Shown piece by piece: positions 50,442-59,386 of a stretch of DNA of 64,000 nucleotides (position 1 is its first letter; each line of letters opens with the position of its first letter). A program made the translations under genes and the position numbers. The notes beneath the pieces were generated by a model. The model did not search any database and was not told the origin of the DNA. It worked only from the letters and a program-made list of their open reading frames with translations. Source of the DNA: Microbispora sp. H11081. Lineage in GTDB: Bacteria > Actinomycetota > Actinomycetes > Streptosporangiales > Streptosporangiaceae. The stretch is taken from positions 558,001 through 622,000 of the forward strand of contig NZ_JABBWV010000001.1 in NCBI RefSeq assembly GCF_012999535.1, in the 5' to 3' direction.

Positions 50442-51383
50442 ATGCACGGCGTGGGTGCCACGAACGGCGCGCCGGCGGGTGCGCCGGGCACGCGGGCCGA
50501 GGCGGACGGGCGCGGCGCGCAGGCCCCGCCCCGCTCCGCTACGCCGCCGCGCGCGGGCTCCCGCCGGCGGACGGCGGCCGTGGCCGTCGCGCTGGCCGCG
50601 CTGCTGGCCGGGCCCGGGGCCGCGGCTCCGCCCGATCCGCTGCTCGCCGCGCGGCTCGACGCCCGCGCCGCCGTGCGTGAGCATCCGGGGATGTGGACCG
50701 GCGCGTCCGTCGCCCGCGGCGGGCGCGCCGTCGTCGTCGGCTCGCCGCGGACGCTGGTCGCCGACATCGCCGAACTGGCCGACCGCGCGGACCGCACGGT
50801 GCGCGGGCTCTGGGGCGGGTACGGCGGCGCGGTGGTCCTCGTGCCGCGTGACGAGGAGCAGGCCGCCGCGCTGGGCGCGCCCGCGGAGGTGGACGGCCTG
50901 GCGGCCGTCGCCATCGGCGGCCGGGTCATCGTGCGGCCGGCCGCGTTCGCCCGCCTGTCCGCGACCGGCCGCCTGATCGTCGTCACCCACGAGCTGACGC
51001 ACGTCGCGACCGCCGGCCCCCGGGACGTCCCGATGTGGCTCATGGAGGGCTTCGCCGACTACGCCGGCTATCTGGACAGCGGGCTGCCGGTCCGCACGGT
51101 GGCCGCAGAACTGGCGGCCGACGTGGCCGCGGGCAGGCCGGCGCTGCGCGACCTGCCGGGGCCCGCCGACTTCGCCGCCAGGCCCGCCCAGGCGTACGAG
51201 GAGGCTTGGCTGGCCTGCCGCTACATCGCGGCGCGGTTCGGCGAGCGGAAGCTGGTCGCCCTCTATCGCGCCGCGCGGGGCGAGGAGTTCGGCGACGCCC
51301 TGCGGAGGGTGCTCGGGCTGACCACCGCCGACCTGACCCGCGGCTGGCGGGCGTACGCGCGGGAGCGGCTCGCCCGGCCCTGA
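50442..51383 (+). CDS. Peptidase MA-like secreted metalloprotease
   Basis: The 313-residue protein has a long polar N-terminus, a hydrophobic signal or anchor (TAAVAVALAALLAGPGAAAP, about 44-63) and a zincin domain. The metal motif HELTH in VVTHELTHVATAG (about 186-198) and the downstream glutamate in WLMEGFADYAGYL are present. C-terminal YEEAWLACRYIAARFG and LTRGWRAYARERL match the peptidase MA family. It probably acts outside the membrane. A TAGCAT box directly before the ATG hints at leaderless expression. It lies upstream of the mannosyltransferase gene. Confidence 0.87.
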   Translation: MHGVGATNGAPAGAPGTRAEADGRGAQAPPRSATPPRAGSRRRTAAVAVALAALLAGPGAAAPPDPLLAARLDARAAVREHPGMWTGASVARGGRAVVVGSPRTLVADIAELADRADRTVRGLWGGYGGAVVLVPRDEEQAAALGAPAEVDGLAAVAIGGRVIVRPAAFARLSATGRLIVVTHELTHVATAGPRDVPMWLMEGFADYAGYLDSGLPVRTVAAELAADVAAGRPALRDLPGPADFAARPAQAYEEAWLACRYIAARFGERKLVALYRAARGEEFGDALRRVLGLTTADLTRGWRAYARERLARP

Positions 51384-51462
51384 TCGGCGTGCGGCGGCTG
51401 CTGAGACAATGCCCTCTCGGGCGGCGCACGGACGGACCGCGCGGCACATTCCGGGGGTGAGG

Positions 51463-52572
51463 ATGACCAAGCGGACGCTGATCGTCACGAACGACTTCCC
51501 GCCCAGACCGGGTGGCATCCAGGCGTTCGTGCACGGCCTCGCCTCCCGCAGGCCGCCCGGCTCCGTGGTCGTGTACGCCCCGCGCTGGAAGGGGTGTGAG
51601 GACTTCGACGCCCGCCAGCCGTACGAGGTGGTCCGGCACGCCTCCTCGCTGATGCTGCCGACGCGCTCGGTGGCGAGGCGGGCGGCGGCGCTGGTCGAGG
51701 ACGGCGCCACCGTGGTGTTCGGCGCGGCGGCGCCGCTGGGGCTGCTCGCCCCCGCCCTGCGCGCCGCCGGCGCGGGCCGCGTCCTCATGCTCACCCACGG
51801 GCACGAGGCGTCCTGGGCCAGCCTGCCCGGCGCGCGCGCCCTGCTGGGCCGCATCGGCGCGGGGGCCGACGTGGTGACCTACCTCGGCGAGTACACCCGC
51901 CGCCGGATCGCGCGGGCCGTCCCCGCCTCCCGGCTCGTACGGCTCGCGCCGGGCGTGGACACCGCGGTCTTCCGCCCTGGGGCGGGCGGCGACCGGGTCA
52001 GGGCATCCCTCGGCCTCGGCGACCGGCCGGTGGTCGTATGCGTCTCGCGGCTGGTGCCGCGCAAGGGCCAGGACGTGCTGGTGCGGGCCTGGCCGCTCGT
52101 CCTGCGGCGCGTTCCCGGCGCGGTCCTGCTGCTGGTCGGCGGCGGCCCCGCACGGCGGTCGCTGGAGCGTGCGGCGGCGCGGGAGGGGCTGCGCGGCTCG
52201 GTGGTCGTCACCGGGTCCGTCCCCTGGGCGGGCCTCCCGGCCTACTACGACGCGGGCGACGTGTTCGCCATGCCCTGCCGGAGCAGGTTCGGGGGCCTGG
52301 ACGTCGAGGGCCTCGGCATCGTCTACCTGGAGGCGTCGGCCACCGGGCTGCCGGTGGTCGCCGGGTGCTCGGGCGGCGCCCCCGACGCCGTACGGCAGGG
52401 CGAGACGGGCCTGGTGGTCGACGGCACGTCGCACACGGCGGTCGCCCGCGCGCTGTGCGACCTGCTGACCGACCCGGCCCGGGCCCGCGCGATGGGCGAG
52501 CGGGGCCGGGCCTGGATCGAGGAGGAGTGGCGCTGGGACCTGGTCGCGGCCCGGTTCGCCGCGCTGCTGTGA
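51463..52572 (+). CDS. pimB: GT4-family glycosyltransferase, probable PimB'
   Basis: The 369-residue GT-B protein has the GT4 pattern: an N-terminal NDFPPRPGGIQAFVHGL, a LAPGVDTAVFRPG link, nucleotide-sugar binding VCVSRLVPRKGQDVLV, and the EX7E-like region FGGLDVEGLGIVYLEASATG. The neighbourhood with NlpC/P60 and acyl-CoA synthetase matches M. tuberculosis pimB', which adds the second mannose to phosphatidylinositol mannoside. Function by synteny and motif is likely but not proven. ATG 51463 has GGGG five bases upstream. Its last codons form the first unit of a 16-bp tandem repeat. Confidence 0.85.
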   Translation: MTKRTLIVTNDFPPRPGGIQAFVHGLASRRPPGSVVVYAPRWKGCEDFDARQPYEVVRHASSLMLPTRSVARRAAALVEDGATVVFGAAAPLGLLAPALRAAGAGRVLMLTHGHEASWASLPGARALLGRIGAGADVVTYLGEYTRRRIARAVPASRLVRLAPGVDTAVFRPGAGGDRVRASLGLGDRPVVVCVSRLVPRKGQDVLVRAWPLVLRRVPGAVLLLVGGGPARRSLERAAAREGLRGSVVVTGSVPWAGLPAYYDAGDVFAMPCRSRFGGLDVEGLGIVYLEASATGLPVVAGCSGGAPDAVRQGETGLVVDGTSHTAVARALCDLLTDPARARAMGERGRAWIEEEWRWDLVAARFAALL

Positions 52573-52653
52573 CGCCGCGCTGCTGTGACGCCGCGCTGCT
52601 GTGACGCCGCGCTGCTGTGACGCCGCGCTGCTGTGACGCCGCGCTGCTGTGAC
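52558..52653 (+). repeat. Six perfect 16-bp tandem repeats spanning a stop codon
   Basis: GCCGCGCTGCTGTGAC is repeated six times without mismatch. The first copy contains the last codons and stop of the pimB'-like gene. Because 16 is not a multiple of three, the TGA falls in all three frames across copies, giving stops in every frame after the gene. Copy number is likely variable between strains. Confidence 0.95.
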
Positions 52654-52677
52654 GCGGCGACCGGGCGGGCGGCGGGG

Positions 52678-54465
52678 TCAGCCGCCGTACAGTTCGTCGA
52701 TCTGCTTGGCGAAGTCGCGCATGACGAGGTTGCGCTTGACCTTCAGCGACGGGGTGAGGTGCCCGCTGTCCTCGGTGAGGTCGCCGTCGAGAATCGTGAA
52801 CTTCTTGATCTGCTCGGCCTTGGAGACCATGCGGTTGGCGGCGTCCACGGCCTGCTGCACCTCGGCCACGACCTCGGGGTCGGACGGCGAGTACGCGGTC
52901 TTGCCGTTGTCGCGCATCCACTGGTCCATGGCCTCGGGGTCGAGCGTCACCAGCGCGCCGATGAAGGGCTTGTCGTCGCCGACCACCATCACCTGGCTGA
53001 CCAGGCGGTGCGCGCGGATGGCGTCCTCGAGCGGCGCGGGCGCCACGTTCTTGCCGCCGGCGGTGACGAGGATCTCCTTCTTGCGCCCGGTGATGCGCAG
53101 GTAGCCGTCGTCGTCGAGGCTGCCGACGTCCCCGGTGTGGAACCAGCCCTCGGGGTCGACGACCTCCTTCGTCGCGCGCTCGTTGTTCCAGTAGCCGCCG
53201 AAGACGTGCCGGCCCTTCACCAGGATCTCGCCGTCGTCGGCGATGCGGATGGTCACGCCGGGGAACGGCTTGCCGACCGTGCCGATCTTGTTGGCGCCGG
53301 GGATGTTCACGGTCGAGGGCGCGCTGGTCTCGGTCAGCCCCCAGCCCTCGAACACCTCGATGCCCACGCCACGGAAGAAGTGGCCGAGCCGCTCCCCGAG
53401 GGCGGAGCCGCCGGAGACCGCGGCCGTCAGCGAGCCGCCGGTGGCCGCCCGCAGCTTGCCGTACACGAGCTTGTCGAAGGCCGCGTGCTTGAGACGCAGG
53501 CCGAGACCGGCCCCACCGGAGCTCTCGGCCTTGCTCCACTCGATCGCGGTCCTGGCGGCGGTGTGGAAGATCTTGCCCTTGCCCTCGGCGCCGGCCTTCT
53601 GCTCCGCGGCGTTGTAGACCTTCTCGAACACGCGGGGCACGCCCAGCAGGAAGGTGGGCTTGAAATCCCGCAGGTCGGGCGCCACGTTCTTCATGTTCGG
53701 GCTGTGCGCGAGCACCGTCTTCGTCTCGACCAGGACGACCTGGATGATCCGGGCGAAGCTGTGCGCGAGCGGGAGGAAGAGGAGCGCGGCCCTGCCGTCC
53801 ATGTCGAACAGCGACTCCAGCGGCCCCCTGGAGACGTTGCGGGCGGTGAACAGCAGGTTGTCGTGGGTGAGGCGGCAGCCCTTCGGCATGCCCGTCGTGC
53901 CGGAGGTGTAGACGATGGTGGCGAGGTCGGGGCCGCCGCGGCTCGCCCTGCGCTCGGCGAGCGTGTCGTTGCCCACCTCGGCGCCGAGCCGTTCCAGCTC
54001 GGCGAAGCCGCCCTCGTCGATCCGCCACAGCAGCGACAGGCCGGGCACGGCCTCGCTTACGGTCTCGGCGTGCGCGGCCGTCTCCACGATGACGGCCTTG
54101 GCGCCGCTGTCGGTCAGGATCCACTTCACCTGGTCCGCGGAGGACGTCTCGTAGACCGGCACCCCGACCGCGCCCGCCGCCCAGATGGCGTAGTCGGCGA
54201 CCGTCCACTCGTACCGGGTGCGGGACATGAGCCCGACCCGGTCGCCGGGCTCGACCCCGGCGGCGATCAGTCCCTTGGCGACCGCCGCCACCTGGTCCCT
54301 GAACTGCCCGGCGGTGACCGGCGTCCACGGAGCGTCCGGATCCGCGCCCTCCTTGCGGCTGATGACGACGGTGTCGGGTTCGTCCACGCCTCGCTGGAAC
54401 ACCACGTCGGTGCAGTTCGCGGATGCGGGCACGTCCACCAGCACGGGAACGCTGAACTCGCGCAC
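52678..54465 (-). CDS. fadD15: Long-chain acyl-CoA synthetase (FadD15-like)
   Basis: The 595-residue AMP-forming ligase activates fatty acids to acyl-CoA. It has the P-loop YTSGTTGMPKG, the VFEGWGLTETSAPS adenylate motif, GWFHTGDVG and the C-terminal GRKKEILVTAGGKNVAP; the catalytic Lys near the end is in LTPSLKVKRN. It sits convergent with the pimB'-like gene, as fadD15 does with pimB' in M. tuberculosis. GTG 54463-54465 is the apparent start. Chain-length preference cannot be read from sequence. Confidence 0.93.
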   Translation of the reverse strand: MREFSVPVLVDVPASANCTDVVFQRGVDEPDTVVISRKEGADPDAPWTPVTAGQFRDQVAAVAKGLIAAGVEPGDRVGLMSRTRYEWTVADYAIWAAGAVGVPVYETSSADQVKWILTDSGAKAVIVETAAHAETVSEAVPGLSLLWRIDEGGFAELERLGAEVGNDTLAERRASRGGPDLATIVYTSGTTGMPKGCRLTHDNLLFTARNVSRGPLESLFDMDGRAALLFLPLAHSFARIIQVVLVETKTVLAHSPNMKNVAPDLRDFKPTFLLGVPRVFEKVYNAAEQKAGAEGKGKIFHTAARTAIEWSKAESSGGAGLGLRLKHAAFDKLVYGKLRAATGGSLTAAVSGGSALGERLGHFFRGVGIEVFEGWGLTETSAPSTVNIPGANKIGTVGKPFPGVTIRIADDGEILVKGRHVFGGYWNNERATKEVVDPEGWFHTGDVGSLDDDGYLRITGRKKEILVTAGGKNVAPAPLEDAIRAHRLVSQVMVVGDDKPFIGALVTLDPEAMDQWMRDNGKTAYSPSDPEVVAEVQQAVDAANRMVSKAEQIKKFTILDGDLTEDSGHLTPSLKVKRNLVMRDFAKQIDELYGG

Positions 54466-54704
54466 GGGCCACTCCTTCGCGCACGGCCGCGCGGTCTCCG
54501 GAACGCCGTGCCGGGACCGCGTTGCGCGGCATCACTCTATGTGTCTCACCGGACGCTACCGTGCGATGTTACGCGGCGGTAGATCCGTCACCCAGGCGTT
54601 ATCCAGGGACAAATCGACGCTACCAGTGTCCCCATCGGGGATCGGCGCGACACCTTTCCGTTACCCAAGCGGGTGCTAGGTAAAGCGGTCGTTACGATGT
54701 GCGC

Positions 54705-55472
54705 ATGCGCATACACGTGGTCAGTGACGTCCACGGCCGGGCCGACGCGCTCGCCCGCGCGGGCGACGGGGCCGACGCCCTGATCTGCCTCGGCGACCTG
54801 CTCCTCTTCATCGACTACGCCGACCACTCGCAGGGCATCTTCCCCGAGCTGTTCGGCGCGGAGAAGGCGAGCGAGTTCGTGGGCCTGCGCACGGCGGGCC
54901 GCTTCGGCGAGGCCAGGGAGCTGTCGGCCGGTCTGTGGGCCTCCCTGGACGGGGATCCCCGCGACCTCATCGAGGCGGCGGCCAGGCGCCAGTACGAGCA
55001 GATCTTCTCCGCCATGCCGACGCCCGCCTACCTCACGTACGGCAACGTGGACATGCCGCGGCTGTGGGCGGAGCACCTGCGGCCCGGGCAGCGGATCCTG
55101 GACGGCGAGGTGGTGGAGATCGGCGGGCTCACCTTCGGGTTCGTCGGCGGCGGCCTGCGCACGAAGTACCGCACCCCGAACGAGATCGACGACGAGGAGT
55201 ACGCGGCCAAGGTCGAGGCGGTCGGCGAGGTGGACGTGCTGTGCTGCCACATCCCGCCCGCCATCCCCGACCTGCTGTACGACGTGGTGGCCCGGCGGTT
55301 CGAGCGGGGGAGCGAGGCCACGCTGGAGGCGATCAGGAGGACGCAGCCCCGCTTCGCGCTGTTCGGCCACGTCCACCAGCCCCTGGTCGGCCGGACGCGG
55401 GTGGGGCGCACGGAATGCGTCAACGTCGGCCACTTCCGCGGCCGTGGCACGCCTTTCGCCCTGGAATGGTGA
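54705..55472 (+). CDS. Metallophosphoesterase
   Basis: The 255-residue protein has the calcineurin-like metal motifs: SDVHGRADAL (D-x-H), GDLLLFIDY (GD), TYGNVDMPRL (GN-x-D replacing GNHD), CCHIPPAIPD and LFGHVHQPL (GHxH). Substrate may be a phosphodiester or phosphorylated metabolite; unknown. A -10-like TACGAT lies six bases before ATG 54705, with no ribosome site, so leaderless transcription is likely. A GTG two codons earlier is less fitting. It begins a four-gene set with SRPBCC, ArsA-like and DUF5304-like proteins. Confidence 0.9.
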   Translation: MRIHVVSDVHGRADALARAGDGADALICLGDLLLFIDYADHSQGIFPELFGAEKASEFVGLRTAGRFGEARELSAGLWASLDGDPRDLIEAAARRQYEQIFSAMPTPAYLTYGNVDMPRLWAEHLRPGQRILDGEVVEIGGLTFGFVGGGLRTKYRTPNEIDDEEYAAKVEAVGEVDVLCCHIPPAIPDLLYDVVARRFERGSEATLEAIRRTQPRFALFGHVHQPLVGRTRVGRTECVNVGHFRGRGTPFALEW

Positions 55473-55486
55473 AGTACGGTGGGCGC

Positions 55487-55924
55487 ATGGCTGATCGCAC
55501 TTCGTCGAGCATCACGATCGGCGCCGGCCGGTCGACAATCATGGCCGTCATCGCCGACTTCCCCGCCTACCCGGAGTGGGCCGGCCAGGTGAAGAAGGCC
55601 GAGGTCCTGGAGACGGACGCGGAGGGCCGCGCCACCCGGGTCCGGTTCGTCCTCGACGCCGGCGTGATCAGCGACGAGTACGTCCTCGGCTACGACTGGG
55701 ACGACGACGACGGCGTGCACTGGCGGATGACCGACGCCGGGCGGATGCTCTCCGGCCTGACCGGCAGCTACCGCCTGACGGGTGACGGCGACCGCACCGA
55801 GGTCACCTACGACCTCGCCGTGGACCTGAAGGTCCCGATGATCGGCATGATCAAGCGCAAGGCGGAGAAGGTCATCGTCGACACGGCGCTGAAGGGGCTC
55901 AAGCGGCGCGTCGAGGGCCGATGA
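55487..55924 (+). CDS. SRPBCC-family lipid/ligand-binding protein
   Basis: The 145-residue protein has a START/Bet v1-like fold: IMAVIADFPAYPEWAGQVKKAE, RVRFVLDAGVISDEYVL and the C-terminal helix KVIVDTALKGLKRRVEG. Such proteins bind hydrophobic ligands and some act as cyclases. A leaderless arrangement is seen: TACGGT lies six bases before the ATG. Its stop overlaps the ArsA-like start (ATGA), so it is coupled. The order MPE-SRPBCC-ArsA-like is conserved near fadD15 in actinobacteria. Confidence 0.88.
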   Translation: MADRTSSSITIGAGRSTIMAVIADFPAYPEWAGQVKKAEVLETDAEGRATRVRFVLDAGVISDEYVLGYDWDDDDGVHWRMTDAGRMLSGLTGSYRLTGDGDRTEVTYDLAVDLKVPMIGMIKRKAEKVIVDTALKGLKRRVEGR

Positions 55925-57081
55925 GGGTCCTGCTCTTCACGGGGAAGGGCGGGGTCGGCAAGACCACGGCGGCCGCCGCGACCGCGACGCTCGCCGCGGA
56001 GCGGGGCAACAAGACGCTGGTCGTCTCCACCGACACCGCGCACTCGCTCGCCGACGCGCTCGGCGTGCCGCCCTCGGCCGAGCCGGTCGAGGCCGCCCCC
56101 GGTCTGCACCTGCAGCAGGTGGACACCCAGAAGTCGCTGGAGCGGCACTGGGGCGAGTTGCGCGACTACGCCGGCGGCGTGCTGGCGGAGCTCGGCCTCG
56201 ACGAGGTCACCTCCGAGGAGATCACCGTCCTGCCGGGCGCGGAGGAGATCCTCGCGCTGCTCGAACTGCGCGAGCAGGCCCGCACCGGCCGCTGGGACGT
56301 GATCGTCGTCGACTGCGCGCCGACCGCGGAGACGCTGCGGCTGCTCGCCCTGCCGGAGGCGCTCGACTGGCACGTCAACCGTCTGCTCCCCGTGGGCAGG
56401 CGGATGCTGCGGGCGCTGTCGCCGGTCATCCGGCACGTCGCCAAGGTGAGCATGCCCGAGGGCGAGGTCGTGTCCGCGGGCGAGCGGCTGCACCGGGGCC
56501 TGCTGGAGGTGCGCGCGCTGCTCACCGGTGAGGACGCGTCCGTGCGGCTCGTGCTGACCCCCGAGGCCGTGGTCGTCGCCGAGGCCCGCCGCACGCTCAC
56601 CTCGCTCAGCCTGTACGGCTACCGCGTCGACGCGGTGATCGCCAACCGGGTCTTCCCCGAGGAGGGCGCGGACGAGTGGCGGCTGGGCTGGGTGGAGGCC
56701 CAGGCCAGGCAGCTCGCCGCGGTGCACGAGTCGTTCGCGCCGTTGCCCGTGCTCACCGCTCCCTATCTTCCCGCGGAGCCGGTCGGGACCGCCGCCCTCG
56801 CTGACCTCGCCGCGCGGATGTACGCGGACCGCGATCCCTTCGCCCGCCCCGACGCCGAGCCGCCGCTGAGGTTCACCGCCGACGAGCTGTCGCTGTCGCT
56901 GCCGCTCGCCGACCGCGACGACGTCGACCTCGCCCGCAAGGGGGAGGAGATCATCGTCACAGCCGGGTCGTACCGCCGGGTCATCGCCCTGCCCGCCGCC
57001 CTCGCCCGCCGCCGGATCTCCTCGGCCGCGCTCCGGGACGGCCGGCTCCGGGTACGGTTCGAGGCAGGAGGGGCGACATGA
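55921..57081 (+). CDS. ArsA/GET3-type ATPase
   Basis: The 386-residue protein has a deviant Walker A motif FTGKGGVGKTTAAAAT (residues 6-21), the switch segment VVSTDTAHSLADALG, and the Walker B-like VIVVDCAPTAETLRLL. A C-terminal about 80-residue domain (ADELSLSLPLADRDDVDLARKG) is a small HSP20-like fold common in actinobacterial members. There are no arsenic genes nearby. It may handle membrane proteins or other cargo; this is unknown. It is coupled to SRPBCC and DUF5304-like genes by overlaps. Confidence 0.9.
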   Translation: MRVLLFTGKGGVGKTTAAAATATLAAERGNKTLVVSTDTAHSLADALGVPPSAEPVEAAPGLHLQQVDTQKSLERHWGELRDYAGGVLAELGLDEVTSEEITVLPGAEEILALLELREQARTGRWDVIVVDCAPTAETLRLLALPEALDWHVNRLLPVGRRMLRALSPVIRHVAKVSMPEGEVVSAGERLHRGLLEVRALLTGEDASVRLVLTPEAVVVAEARRTLTSLSLYGYRVDAVIANRVFPEEGADEWRLGWVEAQARQLAAVHESFAPLPVLTAPYLPAEPVGTAALADLAARMYADRDPFARPDAEPPLRFTADELSLSLPLADRDDVDLARKGEEIIVTAGSYRRVIALPAALARRRISSAALRDGRLRVRFEAGGAT

Positions 57082-57512
57082 CGGAATCCAACGACACTGC
57101 TCCCCGCGGTCAAGACCCGCTCGGGTCCGCCGCGGAGGAGGCGATGAAGCTGCTCGACGCCGTACAGCGGCGGATGGGCCGCGAGTTCGGAAAGGGACTC
57201 GTCAGGGGCGGGGTGAGCGGCGTCGGGGCCGCCTTCGGCGGAGCCCGGCCGGGCGGCCGGAGCGACGACGTGTGGAGCGAGGCCGTCTCCGAGGACCACG
57301 ACGAGTACGTCTGCAGGGCCTGCCCGGTGTGCCGGGTCATCGCCGCGCGCCGCGAGTCCGGCGGCGACGTCACCGGCCATCTGGTCGCCGCGGGCGGAGA
57401 GCTCTTCGCGGCGTTCCGGCAGGCGGTCGACGCGTTGCAGCGCCCCCCGGCACGCCCTGCGGGGGAGCGGCGGCCCGGTGACTCCACCGTGGAGCACATC
57501 GATCTGGGATGA
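57078..57512 (+). CDS. DUF5304-like protein with CxxC motif
   Basis: The 144-residue protein has a helical N-terminus (AAEEAMKLLDAVQRRMGREF), a Gly-rich middle, and a CRACPVCRVIAARRES motif that could bind zinc. HLVAAGGELFAAFRQAVDAL follows. Its sequence and place fit the DUF5304 family between ArsA-like and glucokinase genes in streptomycetes. The ATG overlaps the ArsA-like stop. The function is unknown; partnership with the ATPase is inferred from coupling. Confidence 0.75.
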   Translation: MTESNDTAPRGQDPLGSAAEEAMKLLDAVQRRMGREFGKGLVRGGVSGVGAAFGGARPGGRSDDVWSEAVSEDHDEYVCRACPVCRVIAARRESGGDVTGHLVAAGGELFAAFRQAVDALQRPPARPAGERRPGDSTVEHIDLG

Positions 57513-57609
57513 CGGGCTCGTTGCGAGCGGATGACGGCGGGATTGCCACAACCCCGCTCCATCGGCTTCAATCGGCGCGGCGTGCCGGATCGGGCGGAAG
57601 GAAAACAGC

Positions 57610-58551
57610 ATGGCGCTGACCATCGGCGTGGACGTGGGCGGTACCAAGATCGCGTACGGTGTCGTCGGCGAGGACGGTTCCATCATCGAGCGAGACCTTC
57701 GGCACAGCCCGGCGGGCAGCCCGGAGAAGATCGCGCTCACCATCGCCGACGCGGTGAACGAGCTCGCGGGGCGGCACGACGTCAAGGCGGTCGGCATCGG
57801 CGCGGCGGGCTTCGTCGACGAGACCCGCTCGGTCATCCGCTTCGCCCCCAACCTCGCCTGGCGCGAGGAGCCGCTGCGCGAGAAGGTGGGCGAGCTGATC
57901 GACCTGCCCGTCGTCGTGGAGAACGACGGCAACGCCATGGCGTGGGGCGAGTACCGCTTCGGCGCGGGCCGGGGCGAGAGCCACGTGGTGTGCGTGACCG
58001 TGGGGACGGGCATCGGCGGCGGCATCGTGCTGGGCGGCGAGCTCTACCGCGGGCGGTGGGGGATGGGCGCCGAGCTCGGCCACATGCAGGTGGTGCCCGG
58101 CGGCCGTGACTGCGGCTGCGGCAACAGCGGCTGCTGGGAGCGTTACGCCAGCGGCAGCGCGCTGCTGATGGACGCCAGGAACAACGCGCAGGCCGACCCC
58201 GGCGGCGCCGAGCACCTGCTGCGGCTCGGCGGCTCGGTCGACGGGATCCAGGGCGAGCACGTGACCGAGGCGGCGCGCAGGGGCGACCGGGCGGCGGTGG
58301 CCGCCTTCGAGTCGCTCGCCGAGTGGCTCGCCCAGGGCCTGGCCGACATGGCCGCGGTCCTCGATCCCGGGTGTTTCGTCATCGGCGGCGGCGTCTCCGG
58401 CGCCGCCGACCAGTTCGTCGACCGGGTGCGCGAGGAGTTCGCCGCGCGGCTGACCGGCCGCGGCCACCGCCCGCCCGCCGAGATCAGGGTGGCGGAGATG
58501 GGCCCGGCGGCCGGGCTGGTGGGAGCCGCCGACCTCGCCAGGCTCCGCTGA
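57610..58551 (+). CDS. glk: ROK-family glucokinase
   Basis: The 313-residue sugar kinase has the ATP motif VDVGGTKIAYGVV, glucose-binding ENDGNAMAWGEY, VTVGTGIGGGIV, and ELGHMQVVPGGR before the ROK zinc motif CGCGNSGCWERYAS. It phosphorylates glucose and, in streptomycetes, the homologous GlkA also mediates carbon catabolite repression. It is separated from the DUF5304-like gene by 97 bp and followed five bases later by an EEP-family gene. Confidence 0.96.
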   Translation: MALTIGVDVGGTKIAYGVVGEDGSIIERDLRHSPAGSPEKIALTIADAVNELAGRHDVKAVGIGAAGFVDETRSVIRFAPNLAWREEPLREKVGELIDLPVVVENDGNAMAWGEYRFGAGRGESHVVCVTVGTGIGGGIVLGGELYRGRWGMGAELGHMQVVPGGRDCGCGNSGCWERYASGSALLMDARNNAQADPGGAEHLLRLGGSVDGIQGEHVTEAARRGDRAAVAAFESLAEWLAQGLADMAAVLDPGCFVIGGGVSGAADQFVDRVREEFAARLTGRGHRPPAEIRVAEMGPAAGLVGAADLARLR

Positions 58552-58555
58552 CCGC

Positions 58556-59281
58556 GTGCTGCGGGTCGCGACCTACAACGTCCGGGGGCTCAGGGACGAC
58601 CGCGCGGCGCTGGTCCGGGTGATCCGGGCCCTGCGCCCCGACGTGCTGTGCCTCCAGGAGGCGCCGCGCCTGCCCGGCTGGCGGCGGCAGCGGCGGGCGC
58701 TGGCCCGCGCCGCCGGCCTGTCCGTGGCGGCAGGGGGCCGGGTGGGCGGGACCGCCGTCCTCACCGCCCCGGCCGTACGGCTCCTGCGGGGGCGCGGCCA
58801 CCGCCTGCGGTGGTTCTCCGGGCTCGAATGGCGCTCCGTGGCGCTCGCCGTGGTGGAGAAGGACGGAGAGAGGTACGCCGTGTGCTCGGCCCACCTCGAC
58901 CTCGTGGCGGCGGCGCGGCTGAGCCACGCGGCCCAGATCGTGCCGCTCCTGGAGCGCGCCGCCCGGGAGTTCCGGGCCACGCCGGTGCTCGCCGGCGACC
59001 TCAACGAGACTCCGGGAGCGCCGGTCTGGCGGCTTCTCGGCGGCCGTTACACCGACTGCTTCGCCGCAGCGCGGGGCGGCGCGGCGTGCGGGGACGACGG
59101 GATCGGTGCGACCTTCCCCGCGCGCGCTCCCCGCGTGCGGATCGACGCGATCTTCGCGGGCCCCGGCCTGACCGTCCTGTCGTACGGCGGCGCGGACGTC
59201 CCGCCCGCCGACCTGGCCGCCGCGAGCGACCACCGGCCGGTCGTCGCAGAGCTCGCGCCGGGGCCGTCCACCGTGGCCTGA
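58556..59281 (+). CDS. Endonuclease/exonuclease/phosphatase family protein
   Basis: The 241-residue protein has the EEP fold: RVATYNVRGLRDDRAAL, PDVLCLQEAPRLPG (metal Glu), VCSAHLDL, AGDLNETPGAPVW and SDHRPVVAEL (catalytic Asp-His). It may be a DNase, phosphodiesterase or sphingomyelinase-like enzyme; there is no signal peptide, so it seems cytosolic. GTG 58556 is only four bases after the glk stop, suggesting cotranscription with the kinase. Confidence 0.88.
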   Translation: MLRVATYNVRGLRDDRAALVRVIRALRPDVLCLQEAPRLPGWRRQRRALARAAGLSVAAGGRVGGTAVLTAPAVRLLRGRGHRLRWFSGLEWRSVALAVVEKDGERYAVCSAHLDLVAAARLSHAAQIVPLLERAAREFRATPVLAGDLNETPGAPVWRLLGGRYTDCFAAARGGAACGDDGIGATFPARAPRVRIDAIFAGPGLTVLSYGGADVPPADLAAASDHRPVVAELAPGPSTVA

Positions 59282-59386
59282 GGGCCGGTGCGGGGTCGCG
59301 TCCGTGCCGTCCGGGTCGCCTGCCGTCAGTGAGCGGATTCACCGCCTGTGTGACGGGGAGGGCCCGGTCACCCGTACGATCGTTTC

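Noticed and set aside
55921-57081. Arsenic-pump ATPase as function of the ArsA-like gene
   Set aside because: Neighbourhood is lipid and envelope genes and no ars gene is present; the ArsA label reflects fold only.
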